This document shows, one piece after another, positions 1 to 7,529 of a DNA stretch of 64,000 bases (position 1 is its first letter; each line of letters starts with the position of its first letter). Both the position numbers and the translations under genes were made by a program. The notes beneath the pieces are model-generated. The model was not told where the DNA came from. It worked only from the letters and a program-made list of their open reading frames with translations, and searched no databases. The DNA comes from Rariglobus sp041662485. GTDB taxonomy: Bacteria; Verrucomicrobiota; Verrucomicrobiia; Opitutales; Opitutaceae. The stretch lies in contig JBAZSJ010000016.1 in NCBI GenBank assembly GCA_041662485.1, forward strand, positions 1-64,000, given 5' to 3'.

Positions 1-1
1 C

Positions 2-100
2 GGCAAACCCGTCAAAGTCGCCCTCACCGCCGTCATGCGCAAACTCATCGTCCTGCTCAATCGCCTACTCGCAGATCCCAACTTTGTTCTTGCCGACTGA
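2..100 (+). CDS. IS110-family transposase, C-terminal fragment (enters from left edge)
   Basis: Open frame from the window edge to TGA at 98-100. The 32 visible residues begin GKPVKVALTAVMRKLIVLLN, which matches the conserved C-terminal end of IS110/IS116/IS902 transposases, where a Lys-rich helix with an MRKL(L/I)VxLN pattern closes the transposase_20 domain. IS110 transposases are DEDD/serine recombinases guided by a bridge RNA encoded in a non-coding end of the element. Only the tail is visible, so intactness cannot be judged. A palindromic repeat element begins about 50 bases downstream, which leaves little room for a long right end. Confidence 0.7.
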   Translation, partial: GKPVKVALTAVMRKLIVLLNRLLADPNFVLAD

Positions 101-150
101 CACGGTTGCTCCCGGTCCGTCATGATGGTCGTTAGCGGGAGTCCACTGTA

Positions 151-206
151 GTCGGACCGGGAGGCCCGACCTCCTTTTCGGCCATAGTTTTATTTGAAAT
201 GCTCTA
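151..206. repeat. Composite repeat: GGAGGTCGG-type palindrome plus 26-base box ending ATGCTCTA
   Basis: A palindrome at 151-174 (GTCGGACCGGGAGGCCCGAC then CTCC) is followed at 181-206 by the box GCCATAGTTTTATTTGAAAT plus GCTCTA. The same arrangement, palindrome then box, recurs at 21155-21271; the 26-base box differs there at only two positions. The conserved order and spacing indicate one mobile or propagating intergenic element rather than chance similarity. Confidence 0.7.
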
Positions 207-260
207 AGGTGGAACGCGATCTCCGGGCGCGTTCTGCAGACGGCCGGCGCTACGCCGGCC
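207..260. repeat. Palindromic intergenic repeats
   Basis: Contains GGCCGGCGCTACGCCGGCC (242-260), a near-perfect hairpin, preceded by an imperfect one around GGAACGCGATCTCCGGGCGC. The hairpin directly touches the TGA stop codon of the minus-strand gene at 261, so it could also act in 3'-end formation or mRNA protection for that gene. There is no T-run, so it is not a canonical intrinsic terminator. Confidence 0.6.
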
Positions 261-1205
261 TCAGACCGACATCATCTGCATTTCGCTCATGTAGGCCCGC
301 TCGGTCTGGGACACGACGGCCTCGATCTGTTGTCGGTCCACGCTGTGCGCGACCGCATGGTCATGAAACTGCCTCCACGCATCATCAATGTATCCCTGCG
401 TGCGCCCCACAAGCTCCCGGCCGGAATTCCGGACCCGGCTGACCAAGGCGCCCAGTTCGCGATCAATCAAATCATCAACCGCCTCGATCACCCGGGTGAA
501 CTCCGCCTGGGCTGCGGTCGGCGAAAGCCCCGCTATCTGGCCCACCACCGAGGCGTAAGGCTCCTGCACGAGACGAGGCATCGGATCGTTGAAAACGGTC
601 TTTCCCAGCATGCGGTCATGCTCATCGGCGATCGCGTTGGTCGCGCTGATCTCCGACTCAACCCGCAGCGCGACGGTATGCGCCAGCTTGATGGCCTCGT
701 AGGCGGCCGGCGAAAAGGTGTTCTTGGCGTGGTTGTAGCCGGCCGGCGCGGTGTTCCGGGCCGAACCGAGCACACGCACAAACGTCCGCGCATGTTCGAT
801 GAAGCGATCCAGCGACTGCTCCCAGTCCACCGCATAATGTTCGGCCGCCAGGCCCACGCGATATTCGACGCAGTGGGTGCGCATCCATTTTTCAAGCCGG
901 TCCTTGGAAAGCTTGTGTATGTGGGTGGTCAGCCTGTCGTTCACAAAAAGCGCGCGTTCGATCGTCGAAAGATCCTGCGTCGTGCCCGTGGTCGCCTCCT
1001 TGTAGGCCTCCCGCGTATCCTTCGCCCGCAGGAACATAAAGGGAGGTTGCGTGGCGCGCACCGTCTCCAGCCGGATCGTCTGCTCCCGATGCATGCGCTT
1101 CAATTCATTCGCGCTGTGCTCCAAGTAGGCTCCCCGCACCAGCAAATCCTCCACCTCCTCCGGAATAATCTGCGCCGCCTCGGAAAGTTTAAAGGACCGC
1201 ATCAT
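261..1205 (-). CDS. Hypothetical protein, predicted all-helical, 314 aa
   Basis: A 314-residue frame with two possible adjacent ATG starts (1205 and 1202). No family is recognised. There is no signal peptide or membrane segment; the composition is rich in Glu, Arg, Ala and His with heptad-like stretches, suggesting a soluble helical protein. It lies between the IS110 remnant and sod and has its own A+T-richer upstream region (about 1206-1310), unlike the compact gaps elsewhere. Its stop codon abuts a palindromic repeat. Position beside an insertion element and lack of recognisable relatives suggest an accessory gene, but this is inference. Confidence 0.6.
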   Translation of the reverse strand: MMRSFKLSEAAQIIPEEVEDLLVRGAYLEHSANELKRMHREQTIRLETVRATQPPFMFLRAKDTREAYKEATTGTTQDLSTIERALFVNDRLTTHIHKLSKDRLEKWMRTHCVEYRVGLAAEHYAVDWEQSLDRFIEHARTFVRVLGSARNTAPAGYNHAKNTFSPAAYEAIKLAHTVALRVESEISATNAIADEHDRMLGKTVFNDPMPRLVQEPYASVVGQIAGLSPTAAQAEFTRVIEAVDDLIDRELGALVSRVRNSGRELVGRTQGYIDDAWRQFHDHAVAHSVDRQQIEAVVSQTERAYMSEMQMMSV

Positions 1206-1448
1206 GGCTTTTACATCTTAATTACAAAGCAGGTTCATTACCGCAACTAGGTAATTCTACCCAGACAATAAAACTAACGTCCTATTATATGTTATTAAGC
1301 GAACTTTTCCGCGCCCTTGCTGACGATCAACCTCCTCATCCTCCCGTTGAAGGCGCGCCCCATCAATACTTCCTGCAAGGTTGACGCTTTTGCCGACGCG
1401 AACACGCTTTTGTCTCCGCAACCGTTCATTCATCCAAAATCACCCACC

Positions 1449-2081
<633 letters not shown>

Positions 2082-2109
2082 GTCCGTCGTCCGCCTTCAT
2101 CCTCCCAAA

Positions 2110-2136
2110 GCCGCCCGCGCACCGGGCGGCTTTTTT
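2110..2136 (+). terminator. Intrinsic terminator after sodA
   Basis: Stem GCCGCCCG / CGGGCGGC with a short loop, followed directly by six T residues (2131-2136). It ends sodA transcription. Confidence 0.85.
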
Positions 2137-2161
2137 ACGCCTACCCGCCCGCTACCCCGCA

Positions 2162-2192
2162 CAAAAAAGGCACCTCAAAACGAGGTGCCTTT
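2162..2192 (-). terminator. Intrinsic terminator after the TolB-like gene
   Basis: Perfect stem AAAGGCACCTC / GAGGTGCCTTT with a 5-base loop. On the minus strand it is followed by a run of T, 30 bases after the stop codon of the TolB-like gene. Convergent with the sodA terminator. Confidence 0.85.
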
Positions 2193-2221
2193 GAAAATTA
2201 GAAATCGAGAAGCCCGGTGGC

Positions 2222-3412
2222 TCAGGGCGCCCACACGCTGCACTGCGAAACCTCGCGCATGGTTGCCGGACTGATGCGGGTGCTCTTGCCCGTCTCCGTA
2301 TCGAGAATGGTGAGACTGCGGGTGTTGGCCCCGCGCGCCGTGTAAACCAGGTGACGGCCGTCGCCGAGCCACGACGGCTCGACCGCGTCGCCCGCCGCCT
2401 TCGACACGACCTTCGTCGGCATCTTGCGCGACAGATCATACACCGCGATCTGGTAGCCGCTCCCGCCGGCGCGCATCGTGAAGGCGACCTTCGTCGGGTC
2501 GGCCTTGCTCCAATCGGGCTCCGCGCAGTAGCCGCTGATCGCGGTCGGCACCCGCTGGATCGTGCCGCCGCCCGCCGGCATCATGTAAAGCTGCGGGCCG
2601 CCGGCCGCATCCGAGGTGAACAGGAGTCTCGAACCGTCGGGCGACCAGCAGGGCGAGGCCTCCACCGAGGCCGAGCGCGTGCGCCGCGCGATCTGGCGGC
2701 CCTGCGCATTGCTCACGTAAATCTCCGGGTTGCCCTCGCCCGAAAGCACCATCGCGACCTGCGAACCGTCCGGGCTGAATCGCGCGCCGCTGTTGGTGCC
2801 CTTGACGCTCACGAACAACGTGCGCTGAAGGCTGTTCAGATCGATGAGGAAAATATCGGGAAACCCCGACTTGTAGAAACTGGTGTAAAGAATCCTGCGG
2901 CCGTCAGGCGCCCACCGCGGCGTGATCGCCTGCTTGTTGTCCCGCGTGATCTGCTTCACTTCCCCGAAAAAAAGATCGCTGGTGAACACCTCCTGATGAC
3001 CCGAGTAGGTGCTGATATACGTCAGCCGGTTGGCAAAGAACCCCTTCAGCCCGCTGGTGGCTGTCACCGCGAGATCGGCCGCACGGAAGAGCGCGTTACG
3101 TGCGCTCGTGCCGGAGACGACTTGGGAAAGAACCGGGGCACCTGCCTTGGTCACGTTGACCTGCACTTGTGCGCCCGCCACTTGGGTGAACTTGATGTCA
3201 AAGGAGCCGCCCGTGGGCGAAAGCCGGTAGCGCCCGTGGGCTCCGAAAGCCTGCCGGGCGAGACTGTCGATCTCGGCCGGACTGCCGGAGACATGAACGG
3301 CGATTGTCTTGAGATCGGCGGAGATGACGACATCGCCGAGATCACGGGCCGCAAAGGCGGTGAGCGACGTCATCGCCAAGGCGAGAGCCAGAATACGAAG
3401 CAAGTTGTGCAT
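2222..3412 (-). CDS. tolB: TolB-like periplasmic beta-propeller protein
   Basis: A 396-residue secreted protein. The start at 3412 is chosen because it gives a clean signal peptide (MHNLLRILALALAMTSLTAF, cleavage near AFA-AR); the frame extends 13 codons further without one. An N-terminal alpha/beta domain (about 25-140) is followed by WD40/PD40-type propeller blades with repeats such as WAPDGRRILYTS, FSPDGSQVAM and WSPDGSRLLFTS, as in TolB of the Tol-Pal envelope system, which helps envelope constriction. No tolA, tolQ, tolR or pal is next to it, so the Tol assignment rests on domain architecture alone. Confidence 0.75.
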   Translation of the reverse strand: MHNLLRILALALAMTSLTAFAARDLGDVVISADLKTIAVHVSGSPAEIDSLARQAFGAHGRYRLSPTGGSFDIKFTQVAGAQVQVNVTKAGAPVLSQVVSGTSARNALFRAADLAVTATSGLKGFFANRLTYISTYSGHQEVFTSDLFFGEVKQITRDNKQAITPRWAPDGRRILYTSFYKSGFPDIFLIDLNSLQRTLFVSVKGTNSGARFSPDGSQVAMVLSGEGNPEIYVSNAQGRQIARRTRSASVEASPCWSPDGSRLLFTSDAAGGPQLYMMPAGGGTIQRVPTAISGYCAEPDWSKADPTKVAFTMRAGGSGYQIAVYDLSRKMPTKVVSKAAGDAVEPSWLGDGRHLVYTARGANTRSLTILDTETGKSTRISPATMREVSQCSVWAP

Positions 3413-3517
3413 GGCAAAAAGTGCGGTGATAGTTGCGGGGGCGCAGTCCATTTCTATTTACAGCCCCGCCCCCCTTAACAACGTAAAACCCTTTCCGTTC
3501 CAAATTTTCTACTCACC

Positions 3518-4597
3518 GTGACACCCGACCAGATCAAGGAAGCCCTGAAACAAGTTAAATATCCCGGCTTCAGCCGTGACATCGTCTCGTTCGGCCTGGT
3601 CCGCTCCGCCGCGCTCGTGGATGGCACCGCCAAGGTGTCCCTCGCACTCACCACCTCCGATCCCAAAATTCCCCTGCACCTGAAGCAGGAGGTCGAAAAG
3701 TGCCTCCTGTCTCTCCCCGGCGTTAAATCCACCGTGGTGGACATCGCCGTGGCCCCCGCCGCCAAGGCCGCACCCGGTGGCAATCTCGGCGGCAACGCCT
3801 CCGCCTCCAAGACCATCAAATACGCCGTCGCCATCGCCTCGGGCAAAGGTGGCGTCGGCAAGAGCACTTTCGCCGTCAACCTCGCCTGCGGCCTCGCCCA
3901 GCTTCTCACCGCGCAAGGACGCCCCGGCCGCGTCGGCCTGATGGACTGCGACATCTACGGCCCCTCGGTCCCCCTCATGATCGGCTTGGAAGGCCGCCCC
4001 ATGGTCGAAGGCGACAACCTTCTGCCCATGGAAAAACACGGCGTGAAGGTCATGAGCATGGGCTTTCTCGTGGATGACAACACGCCCGTCGTCTGGCGCG
4101 GCCCGATGATCATGAAGACCATCCAGCAATTCGTGCAAAACGTGAAATGGGGCGAGCTGGACATCCTCATCGTCGACCTCCCTCCCGGCACCGGCGACGC
4201 CCAGCTTTCCCTCGTTCAAACCCTCCCGCTTGATGGTGCCGTCCTCGTGACCACGCCCCAGCCCGCCGCGACCAATGTCGCCCGCAAGGGCGGCCTCATG
4301 TTCCAGAAGGTCAACGTCCCCCTCCTCGGCGTGGCGGAAAACATGAGCTACTTCCTCGACCCCTCCGGCCAGAAACACTCCCTCTTCGGCGAAGGTGGTG
4401 GCCAGAAAACCGCCGACTCCCTCGGCACCGCGCTCATCGGCCAGGTCCCGCTCATCCAGGAAATCCGCGCCGGTGGCGACGCGGGCAAGCCGGTCGTCAT
4501 CAGCTCGCCCGACAGCGAAGCCGCCGGGATTTTTCGCGCCATCGGCGAAAATATCCTCGCCCAGCTCGCCCGCAAAACCGCCCCGGCAACGCCCTGA
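3518..4597 (+). CDS. mrp: Mrp/ApbC-family iron-sulfur cluster carrier ATPase
   Basis: A 359-residue protein with an N-terminal MIP18/DUF59 domain (about 1-80, beginning MTPDQIKEALKQVKYPGF) and a ParA-like P-loop ATPase domain with the deviant Walker A GKGGVGKST at 109-117. The family binds and transfers Fe-S clusters in the cytoplasm. The translation begins at a GTG at 3518. An oddity is that the segment that usually carries the CxxC cluster ligand reads SYFLDPSGQKHSLFGEGGG here, with no cysteines, so cluster binding through that motif seems impossible. Monocistronic by layout, divergent from the TolB-like gene with about 105 bases between the starts. Confidence 0.9.
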   Translation: MTPDQIKEALKQVKYPGFSRDIVSFGLVRSAALVDGTAKVSLALTTSDPKIPLHLKQEVEKCLLSLPGVKSTVVDIAVAPAAKAAPGGNLGGNASASKTIKYAVAIASGKGGVGKSTFAVNLACGLAQLLTAQGRPGRVGLMDCDIYGPSVPLMIGLEGRPMVEGDNLLPMEKHGVKVMSMGFLVDDNTPVVWRGPMIMKTIQQFVQNVKWGELDILIVDLPPGTGDAQLSLVQTLPLDGAVLVTTPQPAATNVARKGGLMFQKVNVPLLGVAENMSYFLDPSGQKHSLFGEGGGQKTADSLGTALIGQVPLIQEIRAGGDAGKPVVISSPDSEAAGIFRAIGENILAQLARKTAPATP

Positions 4598-4906
4598 ACG
4601 GTCGGACCAAGAACGGGCGCTTTCCGCCTCCGAAACCGCTCATTGTAAACCATCCGCAAGTAGCCCGTCCCCAACCGCGGGCATTGACAGACCCGCCGTC
4701 AGACTTAGCGTTGGTTCATCGACACCATGGTGCCAACGAATGAAGAGGCCTTCGATTCCCTTCGCCTGTGCCAAGGTATCGAAGCCTCCCCAAGTCTCGC
4801 CGCCAAAGGCGAAACTTTCGGTCGCCGCTTAGTGGTTTATAATAGGGGAAGATACACCGCTTCCCATTCCCTATAAATCGTCGCCGCAAACACCGCCGTG
4901 GTCGCC
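4598..4906. other. Intergenic region, no supported gene
   Basis: 309 bases. A 49-codon frame (ATG 4727 to TAA 4876, beginning MVPTNEEAFDSL) exists but shows no recognisable family and is not claimed as a gene. A TTGACA at 4684-4689 resembles a -35 box, but no good -10 lies at the usual distance. The A+T-richer patch about 4825-4875 could hold the promoter of the following small gene. Confidence 0.4.
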
Positions 4907-5149
4907 ATGTCTTCATCTTCCCAACTCGAGTCCGACAAGTCCTCCCATGAGTTCGTGAAGCAATCGAGTCTCTACCAAGAGTTCCTTGCCGAGCGTGAAG
5001 AGATTCTTCGTCACAAGTGGATCGAGTCGGAACGTTTGGGCTACGATATCGGGTTTGAACGCGCCCTGCTCGATTGGATCAGGAAGCATCGTGAAAGCTG
5101 GCGCGCCTCCCGCCGCCCGTCCGCCGGCAATATCCCACACAAGATGTAG
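4907..5149 (+). CDS. Small conserved-looking cytoplasmic protein, 80 aa
   Basis: An 80-residue protein starting at the ATG at 4907 (the frame also contains a GTG three codons earlier). After a Ser-rich start it carries a charged helical core, LYQEFLAEREEILRHKWIES then RLGYDIGFERALLDWIRKHR. This HKWIESE-x-GxDIGFERAL pattern is seen in short uncharacterised proteins of several phyla; no function is known to me. The C-terminus is Arg-rich and the TAG stop lies inside the GTAG head of a palindromic repeat, so the native C-terminus may have been altered by repeat insertion. Confidence 0.65.
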   Translation: MSSSSQLESDKSSHEFVKQSSLYQEFLAEREEILRHKWIESERLGYDIGFERALLDWIRKHRESWRASRRPSAGNIPHKM

Positions 5150-5207
5150 GCCCGACCGTTGGTCGGGCTTCCGAATCCCAAACACCCCGACCACCGGTCG
5201 GGGCTAC
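5146..5207. repeat. Paired GTAG palindromes (GACCGTTGGTC type)
   Basis: GTAGGCCCGACCGTTGGTCG is followed by an inverted partner ending CCGGTCGGGGCTAC. Each half forms its own hairpin and the two halves face each other. The TAG of the first GTAG is the stop codon of the upstream small gene. A related palindrome occurs inside the restriction-modification gene at 34698. Confidence 0.75.
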
Positions 5208-5229
5208 AACAAAACCCACGGATTCGGCC

Positions 5230-5260
5230 AAAAAGAAAGCCGATCCCATAGGATCGGCTT
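5230..5260 (-). terminator. Intrinsic terminator after rpmG
   Basis: Stem AAGCCGATCC / GGATCGGCTT with a 4-base loop; on the minus strand it is followed by TCTTTTT. Located 27 bases after the rpmG stop. Confidence 0.75.
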
Positions 5261-5287
5261 ACGAAAATTGAAAACGCCTAAGACGCG

Positions 5288-5455
5288 TTACTTGATCTCT
5301 TTGTGAAGCGTGTGACGCTTAAGAAAGGGATTATACTTCTTCTTCTCGATGCGCTCCGTGACCGTCTTCTTGTTACGCTTGGTGAGGTAACGGGAGACGG
5401 GTTTGCCCTCTTTACGGGCCTCGGTGCATTCTAGGGTGACGACTTCTTGTGCCAT
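5288..5455 (-). CDS. rpmG: 50S ribosomal protein L33
   Basis: A 55-residue protein beginning MAQEVVTLECTEARKEGKP, with the basic core SRYLTKRNKKTVTERIEKKK and the C-terminus YNPFLKRHTLHKEIK, typical of L33. L33 binds 23S rRNA near the E site. It has only one cysteine (Cys10), so it is the C-minus, zinc-independent form. The gene lies downstream of the EIIA-DAC gene on the same strand, about 110 bases away with a palindromic repeat between, and is followed by its own terminator. Confidence 0.95.
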   Translation of the reverse strand: MAQEVVTLECTEARKEGKPVSRYLTKRNKKTVTERIEKKKYNPFLKRHTLHKEIK

Positions 5456-5526
5456 GGTTTTAAAAGGTTGAAGGGTCAGACAAAAGCCTGTGCCCCGCCC
5501 GGTGCAACCCCAAACTTTCCGCCAAC

Positions 5527-5549
5527 GTAGACGCGGCGTCCCGCCGCGT
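5527..5549. repeat. GTAGACGCGGC palindrome
   Basis: GTAGACGCGGCGTCCCGCCG and the following CGT form a hairpin between rpmG and the EIIA-DAC gene. The same family appears at 37923-37988 (paired) and 50083-50106. Confidence 0.7.
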
Positions 5550-5566
5550 TTCCCGTCCGGCGTATC

Positions 5567-6925
5567 TCAACCGGCCGCGCCCATCTTCTTTTCCGTCAGC
5601 GGCAGCATGACCCCGCGCCGGAAAAGCGTCACCTGCCCCGTGCTCGACGAGACGACGATCGAGATGCACTCCGAGGCGACCGAGATCGCCGCCGCCGCCG
5701 CATGGCGGCTGCCCAGCCCGCTCGGCAGGACGTGGTCGCTGTCGGCCGCCTGGATCAGGCTGCCCGCCGACGACACCACGCCGTCTCCGCGAATGACAAA
5801 GGCGCCGTCGATCGAGGAAAACTCCTTCACCGTCTCGTCCATGAAGGGGCTCAGGATGTTGCGGTCCTCCTCCTTGTATCCGTAAAACGGATTGAGCACG
5901 AGCGGCTTGATCAGCTTCTCCACCTTCGCGGCGTCGCCCACGACGAAGAGACAGCCCACCGGCTTGCCCTCGCGCCCCTCGACCGCGAGCTCGGTCGCGA
6001 TGGCGATGACACGCTCCAGCACCTCGGGCTTCACGTCGCCCGGCACCAGGTCGGTGTGGCCGGTGAGCAGCGTCTGGAACTCGCGCTCCACGTCCACGAT
6101 GACGACCGTGTCGAACTGGTTGCTGCCCGCGATGCCGCCCACGCAGCACACGCGGTCGCTGAAGGAAATCATGCCGCGCGTCAGCGCCACGAACATCGCG
6201 CTGCGCAGCTGGGCCAGCCGCCGCGTCGAGTAGGAGCGCACCTGGATCACCTCGGGGGCGTCCTTGTCGTCCTCGTCGATGTCCACCATGTTGCGCGTCA
6301 CCAGGATGGTTTTGCTCTTGGGAAACCACGCGCCCGGCTCGATGCCTCCGACAAAGGTGTCGCCAAAGACCATGATGGCGCCGCACGCCGCGCCCTTGGC
6401 CACGCGGTCAGCCTCGCGGATCATGAGCCGGTTGATGCGGTTTTGCTGCGCTTGAACCGGCTTGGAAATAATGCCGCCGAAACCGGCCACCAACCGGTCG
6501 AACACGTCGCCGGTCGTGGCCGCGTTAAGAAGCTCGCGCACCAAGTCCGTATCCTTGAGCAGGCGCGCGATGGAAGCGAGAAGCTGCAGGTAATCGCGGG
6601 CCTTCTCGTCGGCCAGCAACATGAAGATCAGGTGGATTTTTTCCCCGGCGGCGGCGCTCTCGTTGCTGATGCCTCCGCGACTGCGACCGATGGCCAGGAT
6701 GTAACGACGCCCCATCTTCACCCGGACGTGAGGCAGGGCGACACCATCGCCGAGGTAGGTCGTCATCGTGCTCTCCCGCTGCAAAAGCCCGCGGAGCAAC
6801 ACATCCTGCTTAAGATCGGGAAAACTGCCGCCGCAGGCCGCCAGCAACTCGCCAAGCGCACCTTTCATGTCGGTGCTGCGCAGGTCCACGATCCGGCTGC
6901 GGGCGACGATTTTTTCGAGTCTCAT
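5567..6925 (-). CDS. PTS EIIA-like / diadenylate cyclase (DAC) fusion protein
   Basis: A 452-residue, probably cytoplasmic protein with three parts. Residues 1-150 resemble a type-2 PTS EIIA domain (EIIA-Ntr/Fru), with the phosphorylatable His66 in GDGVALPHVRV. Residues about 160-300 resemble the pyruvate-kinase-C-like domain that precedes the DAC domain in archaeal DacZ enzymes. Residues about 320-445 are a DAC (DisA_N) domain, with DGA at 373-375 and GSRHAAAAAIS at 405-415; DAC domains make cyclic di-AMP from two ATP. The third position of the usual RHR motif is Ala409 here. The fusion suggests that phosphorylation by PTS proteins could control c-di-AMP synthesis, which is inference. It follows nuoA by 35 bases on the same strand. 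Confidence 0.85.
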   Translation of the reverse strand: MRLEKIVARSRIVDLRSTDMKGALGELLAACGGSFPDLKQDVLLRGLLQRESTMTTYLGDGVALPHVRVKMGRRYILAIGRSRGGISNESAAAGEKIHLIFMLLADEKARDYLQLLASIARLLKDTDLVRELLNAATTGDVFDRLVAGFGGIISKPVQAQQNRINRLMIREADRVAKGAACGAIMVFGDTFVGGIEPGAWFPKSKTILVTRNMVDIDEDDKDAPEVIQVRSYSTRRLAQLRSAMFVALTRGMISFSDRVCCVGGIAGSNQFDTVVIVDVEREFQTLLTGHTDLVPGDVKPEVLERVIAIATELAVEGREGKPVGCLFVVGDAAKVEKLIKPLVLNPFYGYKEEDRNILSPFMDETVKEFSSIDGAFVIRGDGVVSSAGSLIQAADSDHVLPSGLGSRHAAAAAISVASECISIVVSSSTGQVTLFRRGVMLPLTEKKMGAAG

Positions 6926-6960
6926 CTGAGTTCGCGTCGCCTAGCTCGCGGCCGGGTGGT

Positions 6961-7338
6961 TTACTTTTCCCACTCGAGCGCGCCTTTTTTGACTTCGTAG
7001 AAAAGACCGAGCACCAGCACGCCCAAGAAGAACAGGATCGGGGACAGGATGCTGATGTTGTTCGCCAGAAAATCGCGGTAGATGAACGACCAGGGAATCA
7101 GGAACACCACCTCGATGTCGAAAAGGATGAAGAGCATGACGGTGACGTAGAATTTCACCGAAAAACGCGTATGGACCATGCCCTCGCCCTTCACGCCGCA
7201 CTCGTAGGGGGTGTCCGTGATGGCGGTCTTCTTCTTGGCGCGCTCACCCATCAGATGGCTGAAGCCAACGATGAAAGCGGCCAGACCGGCGGCCAGGATG
7301 ATTTGAATGAAGATGGGCAGATACGCGGCGGACAGCAT
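6961..7338 (-). CDS. nuoA: NADH-quinone oxidoreductase subunit A
   Basis: A 125-residue membrane protein with three hydrophobic helices (about 6-28, 63-85 and 95-115) and the conserved loop YECGVKGEGMVHTRFSVKFY between the first and second. This is the Cys-containing loop of NuoA/ND3 near the quinone site of complex I. The usual partner nuoB does not follow; the next gene is the EIIA-DAC fusion, so either the nuo genes are scattered or this is an isolated copy. Complex I couples NADH oxidation to proton export across the inner membrane. Confidence 0.92.
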   Translation of the reverse strand: MLSAAYLPIFIQIILAAGLAAFIVGFSHLMGERAKKKTAITDTPYECGVKGEGMVHTRFSVKFYVTVMLFILFDIEVVFLIPWSFIYRDFLANNISILSPILFFLGVLVLGLFYEVKKGALEWEK

Positions 7339-7411
7339 GGCAGTCCTAGAAATGGGCTCAGGAACGCGGGCGAGACAAGGGGAATTTACATGGGCCCTCG
7401 CTGTTTTCAGT

Positions 7412-7509
7412 GGCTACGAGCGCCAGCGAGTGGTCCGGGCATGGATGAAAGAGCATAGCGCCCCACTTTCGTGAGCCCTCCTCCCGTAGCGGGGAGCGTG
7501 AGCGACCCG
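7412..7509. repeat. GAGCG-x-CAGCGAG palindromic repeats, two copies
   Basis: GGCTACGAGCGCCAGCGAG with TGGTCC (7412-7436) and GTAGCGGGGAGCGTGAGCGA with CCCG (7486-7509) are two copies of a short family also found at 15681-15705 and, in frame, in ispG at 46758-46784. They fill much of the 191-base gap between nuoA and the DUF362-like gene. Confidence 0.55.
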
Positions 7510-7529
7510 TGATCGAAAACAAAGTAGAA

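Noticed and set aside
101..150. Bridge-RNA-encoding end of the IS110 element
   Set aside because: Only about 50 bases separate the transposase stop from the next repeat element, and no structure could be recognised with the element's other end outside the window.
330..1250. 306-codon frame opposite the hypothetical gene at 261-1205
   Set aside because: Arg/His-rich composition typical of an antisense shadow. The minus-strand frame has a more natural composition, though with two unknowns this choice is less certain than elsewhere.
4727..4876. 49-codon frame between mrp and the small conserved gene
   Set aside because: No similarity pattern, no clear ribosome-binding site, and short enough to arise by chance.
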